Shown: in pieces, positions 37,865 through 49,271 of the stretch
Layout of the letters: every line of letters starts with the position of its first letter
How positions within the stretch are numbered: the first letter of the stretch is position 1
Assembly (NCBI GenBank): GCA_028554755.1
Contig: JAPTOF010000005.1
Span: forward strand, 18,636,001-18,700,000
Source of the DNA: Cordia subcordata
Taxonomy: Eukaryota; Streptophyta; Magnoliopsida; Boraginales; Cordiaceae
Length of the DNA stretch: 64,000 nt
Reading direction: 5' to 3'
The notes under the pieces: model-generated
Database searches by the model: none
The model's input: the letters and a program-made list of their open reading frames with translations, nothing else
What the model was told of the DNA's origin: nothing
Program-made: the position numbers and the translations under genes

Positions 37865-38675
37865 TTAGAGGGTGTTTGGATTGGCTTATAAAAAAGCTGC
37901 TTAAAGCACTTCTAGCTTTAAGTGACTTTTTTTTATTGTCAACTTTAAGTAGTTATGTGTTTGAATAAAAGTTATAGTTATAAAAATAAGTATTTACATG
38001 TTTGATTAAAGTGGGCTGAAAAGTAAGTTATATAGTTAAAATAACTATTAAGGACATTAAAATATAATTTAAAAAGGAAAGTATAAGATAAAAGAGAAAA
38101 TATATTTTAGTAATAAAAATAAAAAGGTAAGGATAAGATAGTAAATGATTTGGTCAAACTTGCTTTTTTTCAACGTACTTAAAGCCATAAAAAGCAAAAG
38201 CTGGGGTTGGAGAACTTTTTATTTTCTACTTAAAGCTACTTAAAAAAAACACATTTTTAATTAAAACAAACACTTCTAATTTAAAAAAGTATATTTTTTA
38301 AGTGACTTTAAGTAGAACATAAAAAGCTCCCTACTCCCAATTTCTGTTTTTTATGGCCTTAAGTAATTTGAAAAAAAACAAATTTGATCAAATCATTTAC
38401 CATCTTATCCTTACCTTTTTATTTTTATTACTAAAATATATTTACTCTTTTATCTTGTAGTTACTCTTTAAATTATATTTTAGTGTCCTCAATAGTTATT
38501 TTAACTGTACAAGTTACTTTTCAATCCACTTTAATCAAATACGTAAATACTTTTTTTTATACTTATAATTTTTATTTGAACACATAACTGCTTAAAATTG
38601 ACAATAAAAAAAAACTGCTTAAAGCCTAAAGTACTTTAAGTAGCTTTTTGATAAGCCAATCCAAACACCCTCTAA
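37865..38675. mobile_element. 811-bp near-perfect foldback (palindromic MITE)
   Basis: The two halves are inverted repeats over almost their whole length, from TTAGAGGGTGTTTGGATTGG at the left to CCAATCCAAACACCCTCTAA at the right, with the centre near 38,270. The arms are about 395 bases each with scattered mismatches. There is no coding capacity. A transcript would fold into one long hairpin. The target duplication was not resolved. Another end-like motif (AGAGTGTTTGGTTTGGC, near 37,814) lies just outside and may be a fragment of a related element. Confidence 0.85.
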
Positions 38676-39062
38676 GATTAATTTGTATTTGTGGTCGACA
38701 ATTTCTCTTCAAGAAACATGCAAAATATATTCCAATTCTCGGTCAAACTTGGTCAATCCAGTGTAGACTCTGGCATAGGCACGTCTAAGGCAGCAACTTT
38801 TTTTTAACAGTTCAAAACATGTCCAAAAGTTCCTTCAATCCATATATATTCCTTTCATCTTCTTTTTCAAGCATTTCTATGTCAAAATACACAAAATAAA
38901 CTCAATTAAGCAACATTTAATCTTGAGTTTAAGCACAAACAAATATGGATTCATAGTTTATTTTGGACTTATCGGTTATTTTTCAATGCTACCAAACACT
39001 GAAAAATCAAAAAATTATCTTTCAGAATAATATTTTCCAGAAAAATATTTTCCAGCAAACAT

Positions 39063-39827
39063 TAGAGGTGTACAACAAGTTGGAAAAACCACAATAACCG
39101 ATTCGGCTGAATCAAATTGATCGCAAATCGTCGATTTTTAACGTAATTTGGTCAGTTGCGATTTTAATTTTGAAAAACCGCCATGGGCAGTTCAGTTAAC
39201 GGTTTCAAGGGGTCAAAACTGCTATTAAACCGAACCATCCGCACATATTACTATTATATATATGTGTCTATGCATTATATATTAATAAATATTTAAAAAT
39301 ATATATATAGGCAGGCATTTTACTTAGGGTTTTAAACATAAAAAGCTAAAAACAACGATTCTCTCTCTTTCAAAAATATATATGTGTGCGTGTATTATAT
39401 ATATGTGTATAGTATATTAATATATACTAATAAAATATTTAGAAAATATATAAGAAGTTATGGACTGGTTTTCTATGTTCTTGGTTTGAGATGGTTGTAA
39501 GTTGTAATATATGAAGTTATGAGTTGTGTATGTCATATGTTCTGTTTTTTGAATGAATGAAGTATGGTCCTGGCTAAAAGAAAAAATTAAATTATTATTT
39601 GTAGAAAAACAATTTGACAATCGTCCAAATATTGGACCAAACCAGTTAAAACTTCATTTTTAAATCGATCAAAAAAACCACCCTAATAGTATCAAACATC
39701 ATAAGCCAAAACCGTTGATTTCTGAATTAATTTGGGCAGCTTTGTTTTATAAAATGAAAAATCATAATATTCGGTTCGTTCAAAAATTTTGTTCAAAAAC
39801 CGCGTAAACCGCCCGCGTACACCCCTA
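39063..39827. mobile_element. Non-autonomous hAT-type element (765 bp)
   Basis: The termini are TAGAGGTGTAC and GTACACCCCTA, a hAT-like terminal inverted repeat with one mismatch. A perfect 8-bp duplication GCAAACAT flanks it at 39055-39062 and 39828-39835, the size expected for hAT. Subterminal AACCG/CGGTT motifs recur in both orientations. No transposase ORF is present. It is inserted near the inner edge of the right terminal repeat of the 3.9 kb Mutator-like element, so it is younger than that element. Confidence 0.9.
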
Positions 39828-40028
39828 GCAAACATACAGAGCCCAAATATATATAAAAGTTGCTCAAGGGTATTTTGGAGTTTTCTAACAAGTCAAATAG
39901 TTGACTATTAATTTTTATAATTATTTATTAATTTGAAGGACTAAAAAAGATATTTTTCATAATTGAAAGACCTATTTAGGAATTAATTAAAAACTTAGGA
40001 ACTAAAATATCTTTTCCCCATTTGATTA

Positions 40029-41289
40029 GTAAATGTAAATATGATGAAGCCTACGTTTTGTTCATATATGCTTTCATTTGGTCCTTGTGGCGATGATTTA
40101 GTTTAATCTTTGTGGTCAAACTTGGGGAAAATATTAATTATAAATTTTAAATTATTTCATTTTTTTAAAATTATTCTCTAATAATATCCACAAATACCTC
40201 ACGAGATCATCAATCATGGAAAAGCCAACACTTGTTACTAGAAACCGTAATTTAAGAACATTATACCTTAATTACACGTTCTAAACTTATGTAGACACAA
40301 GAATTGCTTAAGACCTTCCATAATGAAATATAAGCCATTCCAGACCAAAAAAACAAAAAAAAAAAAATCGTAAAATACATCTCTCTTATTGTTTATTTAG
40401 ATTGTGTTAGACTTTGTATTTAAAATTCCCTTCTAGTTTCTTAAACAAAGCACCATACTCTCTTAGGAAAGAGAAATATGTTATGTTGATACATAGAAAA
40501 TAATTACGAAGGAACTTTGATAATATAAGCCACTCTAATATACTTTAGATAAACTATAGAGAGAATAATTTTGAATAATTTTATAAAACAATAATAATTA
40601 ATATGAACCGATTAGAATTAATAATTTTGAATATGTTCAAATAATGAGAACAATCTACAGAAATGTAACAATATCATGCAAAGCTATTAAAACTAAACCA
40701 AAATTTTGATAGTGCGGACAAATTTAACCAAAAATGCTAGGGATTGACTTAACTCTTTTTTGTTTTTTAGTAAAAAAAAAGTGACTATCTTTAAAAAATA
40801 TAATAAAGATTATTTGCATTATATTCCCAATAATTTTCGACTTTGAACCTCCCTTTTATAAAAAATAAAAAATAAAAAAAAATAAAAAACCTCGTCTAAG
40901 CCGTTTAAGATGTGCCATTCTTCCCTCCCTCAACCAAACCGGCAAATGACCCGACCGGACCGGCTCTTATAAGCACCGAAAAAACATCGTCTTCAAACTC
41001 ATTAAGCCAAAAAAAGCATCAAACGAAACCAAAAACATCAAAAAAACAGAGACTTTTTCACAGAGAAAAGAGAGGGCTTTCAAATAATAATTCATACGAA
41101 AAGCCCTCTCATTCTCATACCCAGAAATATATATACATATATTTTTTGAAATATTCCAATAATCAAAACTTTTTCTCGATTTATTTGCCTCAATTTTGGG
41201 AATTGTATGTACCTTTTCGATTTTTTTTTTCCCTTCCGAAAAGTAAAATAAAAGATTTGAATTATTTGTTTGCACACCATTATCTTCAT
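40029..41289 (+). other. Upstream region and 5' leader of the apyrase gene
   Basis: No separate gene is supported. The first kilobase is AT-rich. TTATAAG near 40,966-40,972 could be the TATA box for the apyrase, giving a leader of about 300 bases. The ATG-initiated ORF at 40912-41316 has low-complexity composition and starts upstream of that box, so it is not called as a gene. Confidence 0.45.
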
Positions 41290-41316
41290 ATGGTTCAGAA
41301 GATCCCTAACTTTTGA
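41290..41316 (+). promoter_or_regulatory. Short uORF overlapping the apyrase start codon
   Basis: An eight-codon ORF (MVQKIPNF) begins at the ATG at 41290 and ends with TGA at 41314-41316. That stop shares its last base with the apyrase ATG at 41316 (TGATG). If the leader includes this ATG, ribosomes ending here could reinitiate at the main start or be partly blocked from it. The transcript start has to be known to decide. Confidence 0.55.
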
Positions 41317-44300
41317 TGCGCCGATCCAATGCCCGCTGCACAGTGAACCCTGATTCGCACCAAAACGGCGACGTATCGAAGCAAAATCCCCAAATGGATT
41401 CGATCAAGCTCCAACACCGACCCAGCAATCGCAGAAACCCCAGCAAGCAGCAGCAGAATAAGAAATTTAATTTAATTTTCTACTTTTTGGGTTTATTTCT
41501 AGTTTTATTTTTCTGCTATTTGTATTTGTTTTCGAGAAATAAATACAGAAATTCGGGTTTTGTCGAGTATGGGATAGTGATTGATGGAGGCAGTACGGGT
41601 ACGAGGATCCACGTGTTTAGGTACGAGGTAGTGGAGGGAAGGAAGAGGGTCGTGTTCGATTTCTCCGAGGGAGGGTTGGTTAGTATGAAGGTGAATCCGG
41701 GCTTGTCGGCGTATGAGAAGGAGCCGGAGAAGGCCGGGAGCGCGGTGGAGGAGCTGGTGGAGTTCGGGAGACGGAATGTGCCGAGGGAGTACTGGAGGGA
41801 TACGGAGATCAGGTTGATGGCTACTGCTGGGATGAGGTTGTTGGAGGAGGGTGCGCAAGAGAGGATCTTGGAAGTGTGTCGTAGGGTTCTGAGGGCGTCA
41901 GCATTCAAGTTTCGGGATGATTGGGCCACCGTGATCTCGGGTATGAACCATGTCGTTTTGTTTTCGTTAATCATGTTGTTTTCCAAGCAATGTAGTTTTG
42001 TCACAGTGTTGTTGTGGCGATTGTTTCCTAACGCTTTGAATTTTATGTGGTTTTCGTGTTCTGTGGGGTTGATGTTAAGTTCATTGACGACTACATTATG
42101 TGCTTGGTGTTGGTTGATGACATGCGTGTTGGTGGAGTGTAAAAGAGAAAGATATAATCTGATTGTTATTTGGTATCTACTTCTGGTGTTTATGGTTTGA
42201 ACAATGCATATAATTAGCTGGTCTAATCTTTGGAGTATGATTTTGTTGCGTTGTCAGGATAAGTGGATGCTATCAGCACTTTTTATGTAGGTTCTGTGGT
42301 ATGCATAAACATACAATTTCTGGCCGTTATGTTGACAGGCCTTTTGAGATGGGGTGAAAAAAATTATCGGTCTTGCCTTGTTGAATTTAAAGTTTTGTTT
42401 TTATAGCACTTCACATCATTGAAATGGAATAATGTCATCATGAAGTCAATGTATCTTTTGCTAGGTTGTATATTCATGCTATCCAACTTCTCCATGTTTT
42501 GCCTCTGAAGGGTGAAGTTGAAACAAAACTTTCTTTGATCCTGTTATTTCTGAGTTGAACTTATTTCTCCCAAAAAAAAAAGAATTTGAGTTCAGTTTAT
42601 CAATTTATTTATAATTTTAGCAATATAATACTGCACCCAAACCATTTACTCTTTCAATTGGAGAGATTAACATTAGATACTTCCATTGTTTTAGGCTCTG
42701 ATGAAGGTTTATATGCCTGGGTTGTTGCTAACTATGCCCTTGGAACTCTTGGAGGTGATCCTCAGCAAACAACTGGAATCATTGAACTTGGTGGTGCTTC
42801 GGCGCAGGTTCAACTTTCAATATTTTAGTTTATTGTTATTCTTTGTATTGTCATTCTTGTAAAGTAATAAGATCAGCATTTTCATTGCCGCTTCATGTAG
42901 TTTCTTATGGAATATTTAGATGGTGATATTGTAACTACTAGGTGTAGCTCTGTATCATACATTTACCTTTTCTTTTGGTCTTACATGTGTTGCAAACAGA
43001 CCATGAATTACAATGATCCTATTTGATCAATGAGTAATAATAATATCTGGTTCTTTTCCATTGCACCTGAAACTAGTCGTATGAACTCTGCTGAAAGACG
43101 CTGCTGGGCATCAGAGCATAATGCAATCTGGTAATTCCTTTTCAGGTTACCTTTGTATCCGATGAGCCTATGCTACCTGAGTACACCCGTAGAATTAGAT
43201 ATGGAAATTTCACATACAACCTCTATAGTCACAGCTTGCTTCAATTTGGCCAGGTAATTCTCTGCTAAAGTAGTGATTTAATAGTGGTGATGGTACTATC
43301 TATACATTGATGTAAAATTTCTGTTCTCGGATTCCTGAGAGGTTATAAAATATAAATAATATTTTTCTTCAATACAAGTTGAAAATTATAAAACAAAAGT
43401 TCTATCTGTGTCACAATTTTGGAAGACAAACTTGATATTTCGTTTAGAAATTAATTTGAATCAAAGGAAAAGGTAAAAAGAACCGTTTTCTATTCATATT
43501 TCAAGCTAAAATTTGAGCTCAGCTCATTCAGCTGTTAAACAAGCCAAGCTCTAAAATTTGAAGCTTGCTTGGCTTTCCTTGGGTTGGCTTGTTTTCTCCT
43601 CTTCACTTATCCATTTTTGTTTATTAATGCAAAGAGTATGCCATTGGTTTCTGAAGTGGCATACCCCTTGATTCTGAAGAAACACTTCAGAAATCTTCAG
43701 TGCATATGTCATTAAGATTAATGGATCTGATAACCAGATGTTCATGATGTTTTGCAGAATGTTGCATTTGATTTATTAAGGGAATCCCTTATTACAAGTC
43801 CTCAAGCATTAGGTATGGTTATCTATCTTCGTTATTGACGTTGCAATTGATTTTACCTTGGAATAGGTTATTGTAAGATGGTACTAAAACATTCTTTTTC
43901 AGTTATCATGTGCAATTTAAGTTCAGTTTGGACTTTGAACATGCACATTCTATTATGTCTAATGGTGTTAAAATATGTTCTTTTGGGGTCTCGATCATTT
44001 GTTATGAGACATTGACACATATACTACGTGATGTTGCATATAAGTTTTGATTTAGATAAAGGCAGGTTTGGGATATTCAACTAAAGTGGCAACTTTAGGC
44101 GCAAGGAGTGTAATCCTGCTTTGTAGAGCCTTAGAGACATCAACACTCTGCTAAGTTTCTCTTGCCATATAAATGACCATTCCGAATGTTATGGATCAAT
44201 TTAGTGGTGCTGTCTCCAACAATAATTTACTTTCTTAATTCGTGAATGCCCTAATAAACCAAGCACGATATATGATAGACTATCAGCCACTATTGGCCTG

Positions 44301-46490
44301 GAATTTTCTTCTAGGAAGGAAGATATTTGCTTATGATATAGGATGTGTGGCCCCTGCCTTATACTGCTGCATTACGGCCATGAAGGGAAAATAGTGTATT
44401 CTTGGCCTTCTAAAGAATGTCTTCTTGTGCTTTATTATGATATCTCTGCAGAATTTTTTTACTTTAATTTTTTTTAATGCAGCTAAGCCAATGGATCCTT
44501 GCACTCCTAAGGGATATACTCCTCATGGGGAATCATGGAAACTCCCTCCTAGTTCTTTGGCTGAGAAAAGTAGATATTTATCCTCTCTGCTACCCGGTGG
44601 TAACTTTTCAGAGTGTAGGTCGGCCTCGTTAACGCTTCTGCAGAAAGACAAAGGTATGCTTCTTCCACGCATCCACTTTTCTTTCTATTTGTATTTACTA
44701 TTCTTCTTTTGTCTGCCTTGCCTTTCTGAGTCCGCGATATAGGTGATTTTGAACTCTGTACGTAGTCTTTCTTTTTTTTGTTTTCACTTGTTGAAGAAAC
44801 ACTTAATAAAGATCTCATCTATATGAAACGCAGAAAGATGTGCCTATAAAAGTTGCTTTATAGGATCAACATTCATACCAAAGCTGCAAGGGAAGTTTTT
44901 GGCCACAGAAAATTTCTTCCACACTTCAAAGGTTGTAGATGTATTCTTTTTACTAATTACTTTAGGGTCTATTTGTTTGCTGTAAGAGTTTCTCTTGGAA
45001 AATTCTTTCCTAATTTTTCAGAGTTTGGTAATATCATAAATAAGTCAACTGGATAATTCTGTGTTTGGAATGAGCTTATTATAAGATGCTTTTCTTACTG
45101 ATGTGAAAGAGACAATTCTTCTTATCTTATAAGATATAAGACATCTTATCACAAGTATTCTATGAAAACTTAAAACAAACCATACTTTCTATCTTACAAA
45201 ATATAAGCAATCTATCTTTATCTTATTTTTTGCAATTATAAATAAGACATCTTATCACAAGCATCTTATAAAAACTCAAGCCAAACTATACTTTTCTATA
45301 TAAAAAAGCATCTTAAAATAAGCCTATACCAAACAGAGCAAATGTTTTTTGTCAACCTAGGTAGAACAATTATGAGGAGAACAAAATGTTTTCATGTGCT
45401 AAATCTGATGAAACATTTTCCACTCCCTGTTGCACAAATGCACTCTTTTCACACTCTTCTCTCTTTCTCTTGCTGAAAACATTTTCTAATGTGACAACCA
45501 TACACCAAAAAGAATTTTTTATTTTCCTCTATCAAGTTTTTTTCCTGCAAATAAATGTTTTCCGAAAGTTATATCCCTGCAAACAAATGGGCCCTTAATA
45601 TGATGTGGATTTATAGGTATTAGAGCATCTTATTGCTTTTCAAGAATTCAACTGAATTTGAAGCATGATATTTCATTTATATATCTTTTTTTCGTTTGTT
45701 TTCTGATAGTTCTTTGGATTGACCCAAAAAGCATTCCTTTCTGCCCTGATTGTTGCTGGACAACAATTTTGTGAAGAGGATTGGGCAAAATTAAAGAAAA
45801 AATACCACTTACTGGAGGAGGAGGATTTGCTCCGTTATTGCTTCTCTTCTGCATACATTGTCGCCCTACTTCATGATAGTCTTGGAATCTCTTTGAATGA
45901 CGAGAGGTAACTTTTACCTGCTTTTGCAATATGCTTTGTTGTGGTATTTTTTCTGCAGTACTTGATTTATGCAACACATGCTGCAATAGAGCTGCATATG
46001 TGGTTAAAATGAGCAAGTATGGAGCATATCTTTGACCTCAACTTCCTGGAAAATAGTAATCTGAATGTTGTGAAAAAGCAGAGTTCGAAATAGTAATAAG
46101 CGAAAGTAACAATAATGAGGAAAGAGAAATACCAGGGAGGGAGATTAAGAAAAATAAGCACTTCTTTCCAAATAAATAAATAAATCTTATTAAATGAAAT
46201 GAGTCCTGTGCAGGATTGGATATGCCAATCAAGTGCAGAATATTCCTCTTGATTGGGCATTAGGTGCTTTCATCCTACAGACTGCAGGTCAGTTGGAGTC
46301 AGAGCATTCAGAACCCACGGGAACCATTATCCATAGCGACTACACCACATTGCTTGTACTTTTTGCGGTTGTGCTTGTATTAGTATTTGTAGCATGGACA
46401 GTGTCAAAATGGAAAAAGCCCCAGTTGAAGACAATTTATGACCTAGAGAAAGGGAAGTACATAGTCACCCGTGTCAATAGATATTCATAG
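41316..46490 (+). CDS. APY6: Apyrase (GDA1/CD39 nucleoside di-/triphosphatase), APY6-like
   Basis: Eight exons (41316-41940, 42695-42807, 43146-43253, 43758-43812, 44483-44653, 44834-44931, 45710-45906, 46214-46490) join in frame through GT-AG introns to give 547 aa. All five apyrase conserved regions are present: IVIDGGSTGTRIHVF (88-101), LMATAGMRLL (167-176), WATVISGSDEGLYAWVVANY (203-222), TTGIIELGGASAQV (234-247) and IGYANQ..IPLDWALGAF (457-475). Hydrophobic segments at about 52-72 and 501-519 give two membrane anchors, with the catalytic part between them in the Golgi lumen or outside the cell. The basic C-terminal tail with KPQLKTIYDLEKGKYIVTR is what I associate with the APY5/APY6 clade. 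The enzyme hydrolyses NTP/NDP to NMP. The start at 41316 gives MRRSNAR, as expected for the clade. Intron 6 carries nested MITEs. Confidence 0.94.
44963..45596. mobile_element. MITE in apyrase intron 6 (outer element)
   Basis: Left end AGGGTCTATTTGTTTGC and right end GCAAACAAATGGGCCCTT are terminal inverted repeats, extending inwards with matched GGAAAA/TTTTCC blocks. It makes up most of the 778-bp intron 6 (44932-45709). It is interrupted by a second MITE at 45,058-45,338. The target duplication was not resolved. Confidence 0.65.
45058..45338. mobile_element. Nested MITE in apyrase intron 6 (inner element)
   Basis: The ends are TCTGTGTTTGGAATGAGCTT and AAGCCTATACCAAACAGAG, with TTATAAGA/TCTTATAA blocks in both orientations. 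The internal motif pattern matches the elements at 28,241-28,997 and 53,502-53,862, indicating one family. Confidence 0.65.
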
Positions 46491-49271
46491 TCTCCAGGAG
46501 GAAATGCTCTGACCCGGTGTTACATATACAGAAGATGCAGCCTGTTCGATTCAACAATGTTGCGGTACTAGCTGCACATTGTTGCCCCAAGTATATCTTA
46601 GCAATGGTGGTTCAATTTTTCACTGACGCACAAAGATCGGTGTATCTTTGAGGCTTTAACTTTGCAGGGAGAAAATCACCATCAGAATTGAGCCGCTTAT
46701 TGTTCAAGAGCTCGTCTTGTACAATTCTCGAAACTGTAGACATGGTTAGGTTGGGTTTCGAGTTCATTTTAGATGTATAGAAGACAGGTGAAGGTGTGGT
46801 TCTGCTGTTGGGAGTTTTGCAGATGTGCTAGTGACTGCATAGTGTAAAAGGTTGTAAACTAACGTCATGTTCTCTTACATATTCTTACAGTGAATTGAAT
46901 GCAAAGCATTTTGTTTGGCAATTGATGTCGTGGTTCTTTTGGATTTCGGCTCTTAACATGGTGAAGGGTAACTTTACGAAAATTCATAGTATAAAATACT
47001 GTTCTGATGTATAAATTCTATGGAAGGAGAGCGTTTTTTTCCTTAAATTTCTTAAGGTACAACGACAGATTGTGATTGAGAGGCCCAGGATTAAAGAATT
47101 AATTTTGAAGGATAAATTAATCCACGTCGAAGAAACCTTTCTATTTGGCAATCTCCTTGCCAAATCCCCTATATAGAACGATTGTGACAGGAGTAACATA
47201 ACGCCTGTATCTTTGGATTTCTTGCTACGAGGCTCTAGTTACATAGAACGTATTTCGAGGCTCTAGTTACATAGAACGCATTTTGTGTTTGGGATTAACG
47301 TGAAGCGTTCATCCAATGTTGAGTTTCTGTCGTGTTTTGCGCTTCATGCTTATTAGTTTTGTATGGTTGGGAGACTATTGTGAGAATTGGGGCGCTAAAC
47401 GAGACAGGCTTTGATCCTGTGACAATTACTTTGTTAATGGTTCTATGAAACAAGTTCCAGTGAATTTTATCAGTTGTAGTAGTATCTTATTCAAAACCCT
47501 AACAATTATGCCACCCTGAAACACATTGTTCCATAATGCACTTTTACATTTTCTTAATCCAAAAAAATTGGGAAATTTTTTTTTTCTCTTTTTGATACAA
47601 GCATGTGGCTATGAACCACAATGTTAGTGGTTTTTGGATTGCTCCTTACTTACAACCAACCCAAACGGTAAATACCTTTCCCCCTGGAGGTAGGAAAATC
47701 AGGATCGAAATGGCATACCAAAGGCTATGAAACTGGGGTGAGGGTCTTTTGTCAAAATTAGGCAAGCTTTTTATATCAAGTATTTATAATTCTATGATGA
47801 AAAAATGCAAACTAATTTACTATTATTAAATTCTTCAAATAATGTTTTCAATCCGCTAATTTACGATTTGATATTAATCCGCTAATATGCCATTAAAAAG
47901 TAGAAGAAGAAATCTACAACCATGGCAAAGTACAGATACACGTATTTAGACGAATTTATTAATATCAAATCGTATAATAGCATATAAATTTGACCGTTTG
48001 TTCAAGCCAAACAAAATGACATTTTTGCCCCCATTAAATTTAACGGTCGAGCCAATCAATTTTACATACTTTATTTTGTTTTACTTTTTTTGTTGTCGGG
48101 ACATACTTCATCTTGGACTCTTGGTAGCAAAAATATTATTGCCTTGACCAAAAAAAAATTATTACAAATTTTCATATGCTCGATTTACAATTTTTTTTGA
48201 AAAATATATTTTTCTTTAAAAAGCATATTATTTTCGTAACAAATAATTAAATTAATTGCAAAAAAAATTAGTAAAGAGTTCACAAATTCAATTTTTTAAA
48301 AAAATATAAAAAATTTTAACTTCTTAAAAATATTTTTTAAAAAATTATATAAAAAAAAACTTAAAAGGTAAGCCAACACAATCCAAACGAGCCCTTATAA
48401 GAACAACTTTAACATGCAAGACACCAAAACACTAAAAACAGACAAAAACCAAAAACTTGATATCATTTCCATAACCTCTTTCCATTTGCACGTACGTTCT
48501 CTCTTTTTTTTCCTCTCATTTTTAATTTTTTTTTACTGTTTTGATATCATTTTACTTTTTCTTTTTGGTATTTGAGCTGACGAAAAGCTAAGAAATTCTT
48601 TGATATGAATTATTTTATAAAAAATTAATAATGGGTTTCATTTTACACCTATAAATTTATAACCTTTTGCATATAAAAGCAGTAAACTTTGTGATCTTTG
48701 TTGGTTTTCTTCAAATGGTATTCCATTTTGATCTATTATAAGCATTGCATGTAAAAGGAATAGATATGTGAAGTTTTGTTAATTTTGATGAGGTTACTGG
48801 GTGATGATTTTGCTTAGGAATGTAGTGGATACAAATCTATACGGAAAGGTTTAATTTTGGTGAATGTGATTAAATAGGTATTGCATTGTAATTTTAACAA
48901 GCCAATTGGATAAAATTTTTGAATAGCAATTCTTATTCTTTGTGTTGTTAACCATGGAAAGATTTGATTTTTGTGAAGGTTATTAAAAGGGTGTTGTTAC
49001 ATTGTAACTTTTAAGGGTTTTGTTGGAAGATTTTTGCATAGGAATCGTGGATGATGTTGCAAACTTGCAATTCGTGCTGGTGTTGAGCAAAGAAAGATTT
49101 GATTTTTTTAATGAGAAATAAATTAAATGACTAGTCTTAGATTATAATTTTTAGGGGTTTTGGTTATTTCTTTTTAAATTTTTTAACTTTTTTCTTTTCC
49201 TTTTTGGTGGCATAGGAATTCTTGTTCTTGTTATTGGTGGGGGTGCTGGTGGTGATATCCTGCAGCAGTGC
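46491..49271 (+). other. Apyrase 3' UTR, intergenic sequence and leader of the RING-CH gene
   Basis: The first 400 bases or so follow the apyrase stop and look like 3' UTR. A unit CGAGGCTCTAGTTACATAGAACG is repeated twice at about 47,225-47,280. The right end before 49,272 is T-rich and may include a leader intron (TTTTTGGTGGCATAG near 49,215). No other gene seen. Confidence 0.5.
48179..48396. mobile_element. MITE-like repeat with GTTTGGATT-type ends
   Basis: The left end (GCTCGATTTACAATTTTTT) and right end (ACACAATCCAAACGAGC) are an imperfect inverted pair around an A/T core. It belongs to the same loose family as 13,694-13,882. Confidence 0.45.

Larger units (their letters stand above)
36137..40019. 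mobile_element. Non-autonomous Mutator-like element (3.9 kb) hosting nested insertions
   Basis: Left end GGGGAGAAAGATATTTTAATCC and right end (complement) GGGGAAAAGATATTTTAGTTCC begin terminal inverted repeats of over 200 bp, with matched blocks such as TTTTTTAGTCC..TCAAATTA, AGTCAAC..ATTT and CCCTTGAGC. The flanks carry a perfect 9-bp duplication ATTTGATTA at 36128-36136 and 40020-40028. No transposase ORF is present. Inside lie a further inverted-repeat pair (about 36,363-36,560 and 36,600-36,830), an 811-bp palindrome at 37,865-38,675, and a hAT-type element at 39,063-39,827. Without the two nested insertions the host element would be about 2.3 kb. Confidence 0.87.

Noticed and set aside
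40912..41316. 134-codon ORF just upstream of the apyrase
   Set aside because: It is low-complexity and lies in the promoter/leader; only its last eight codons are noted as a possible uORF.
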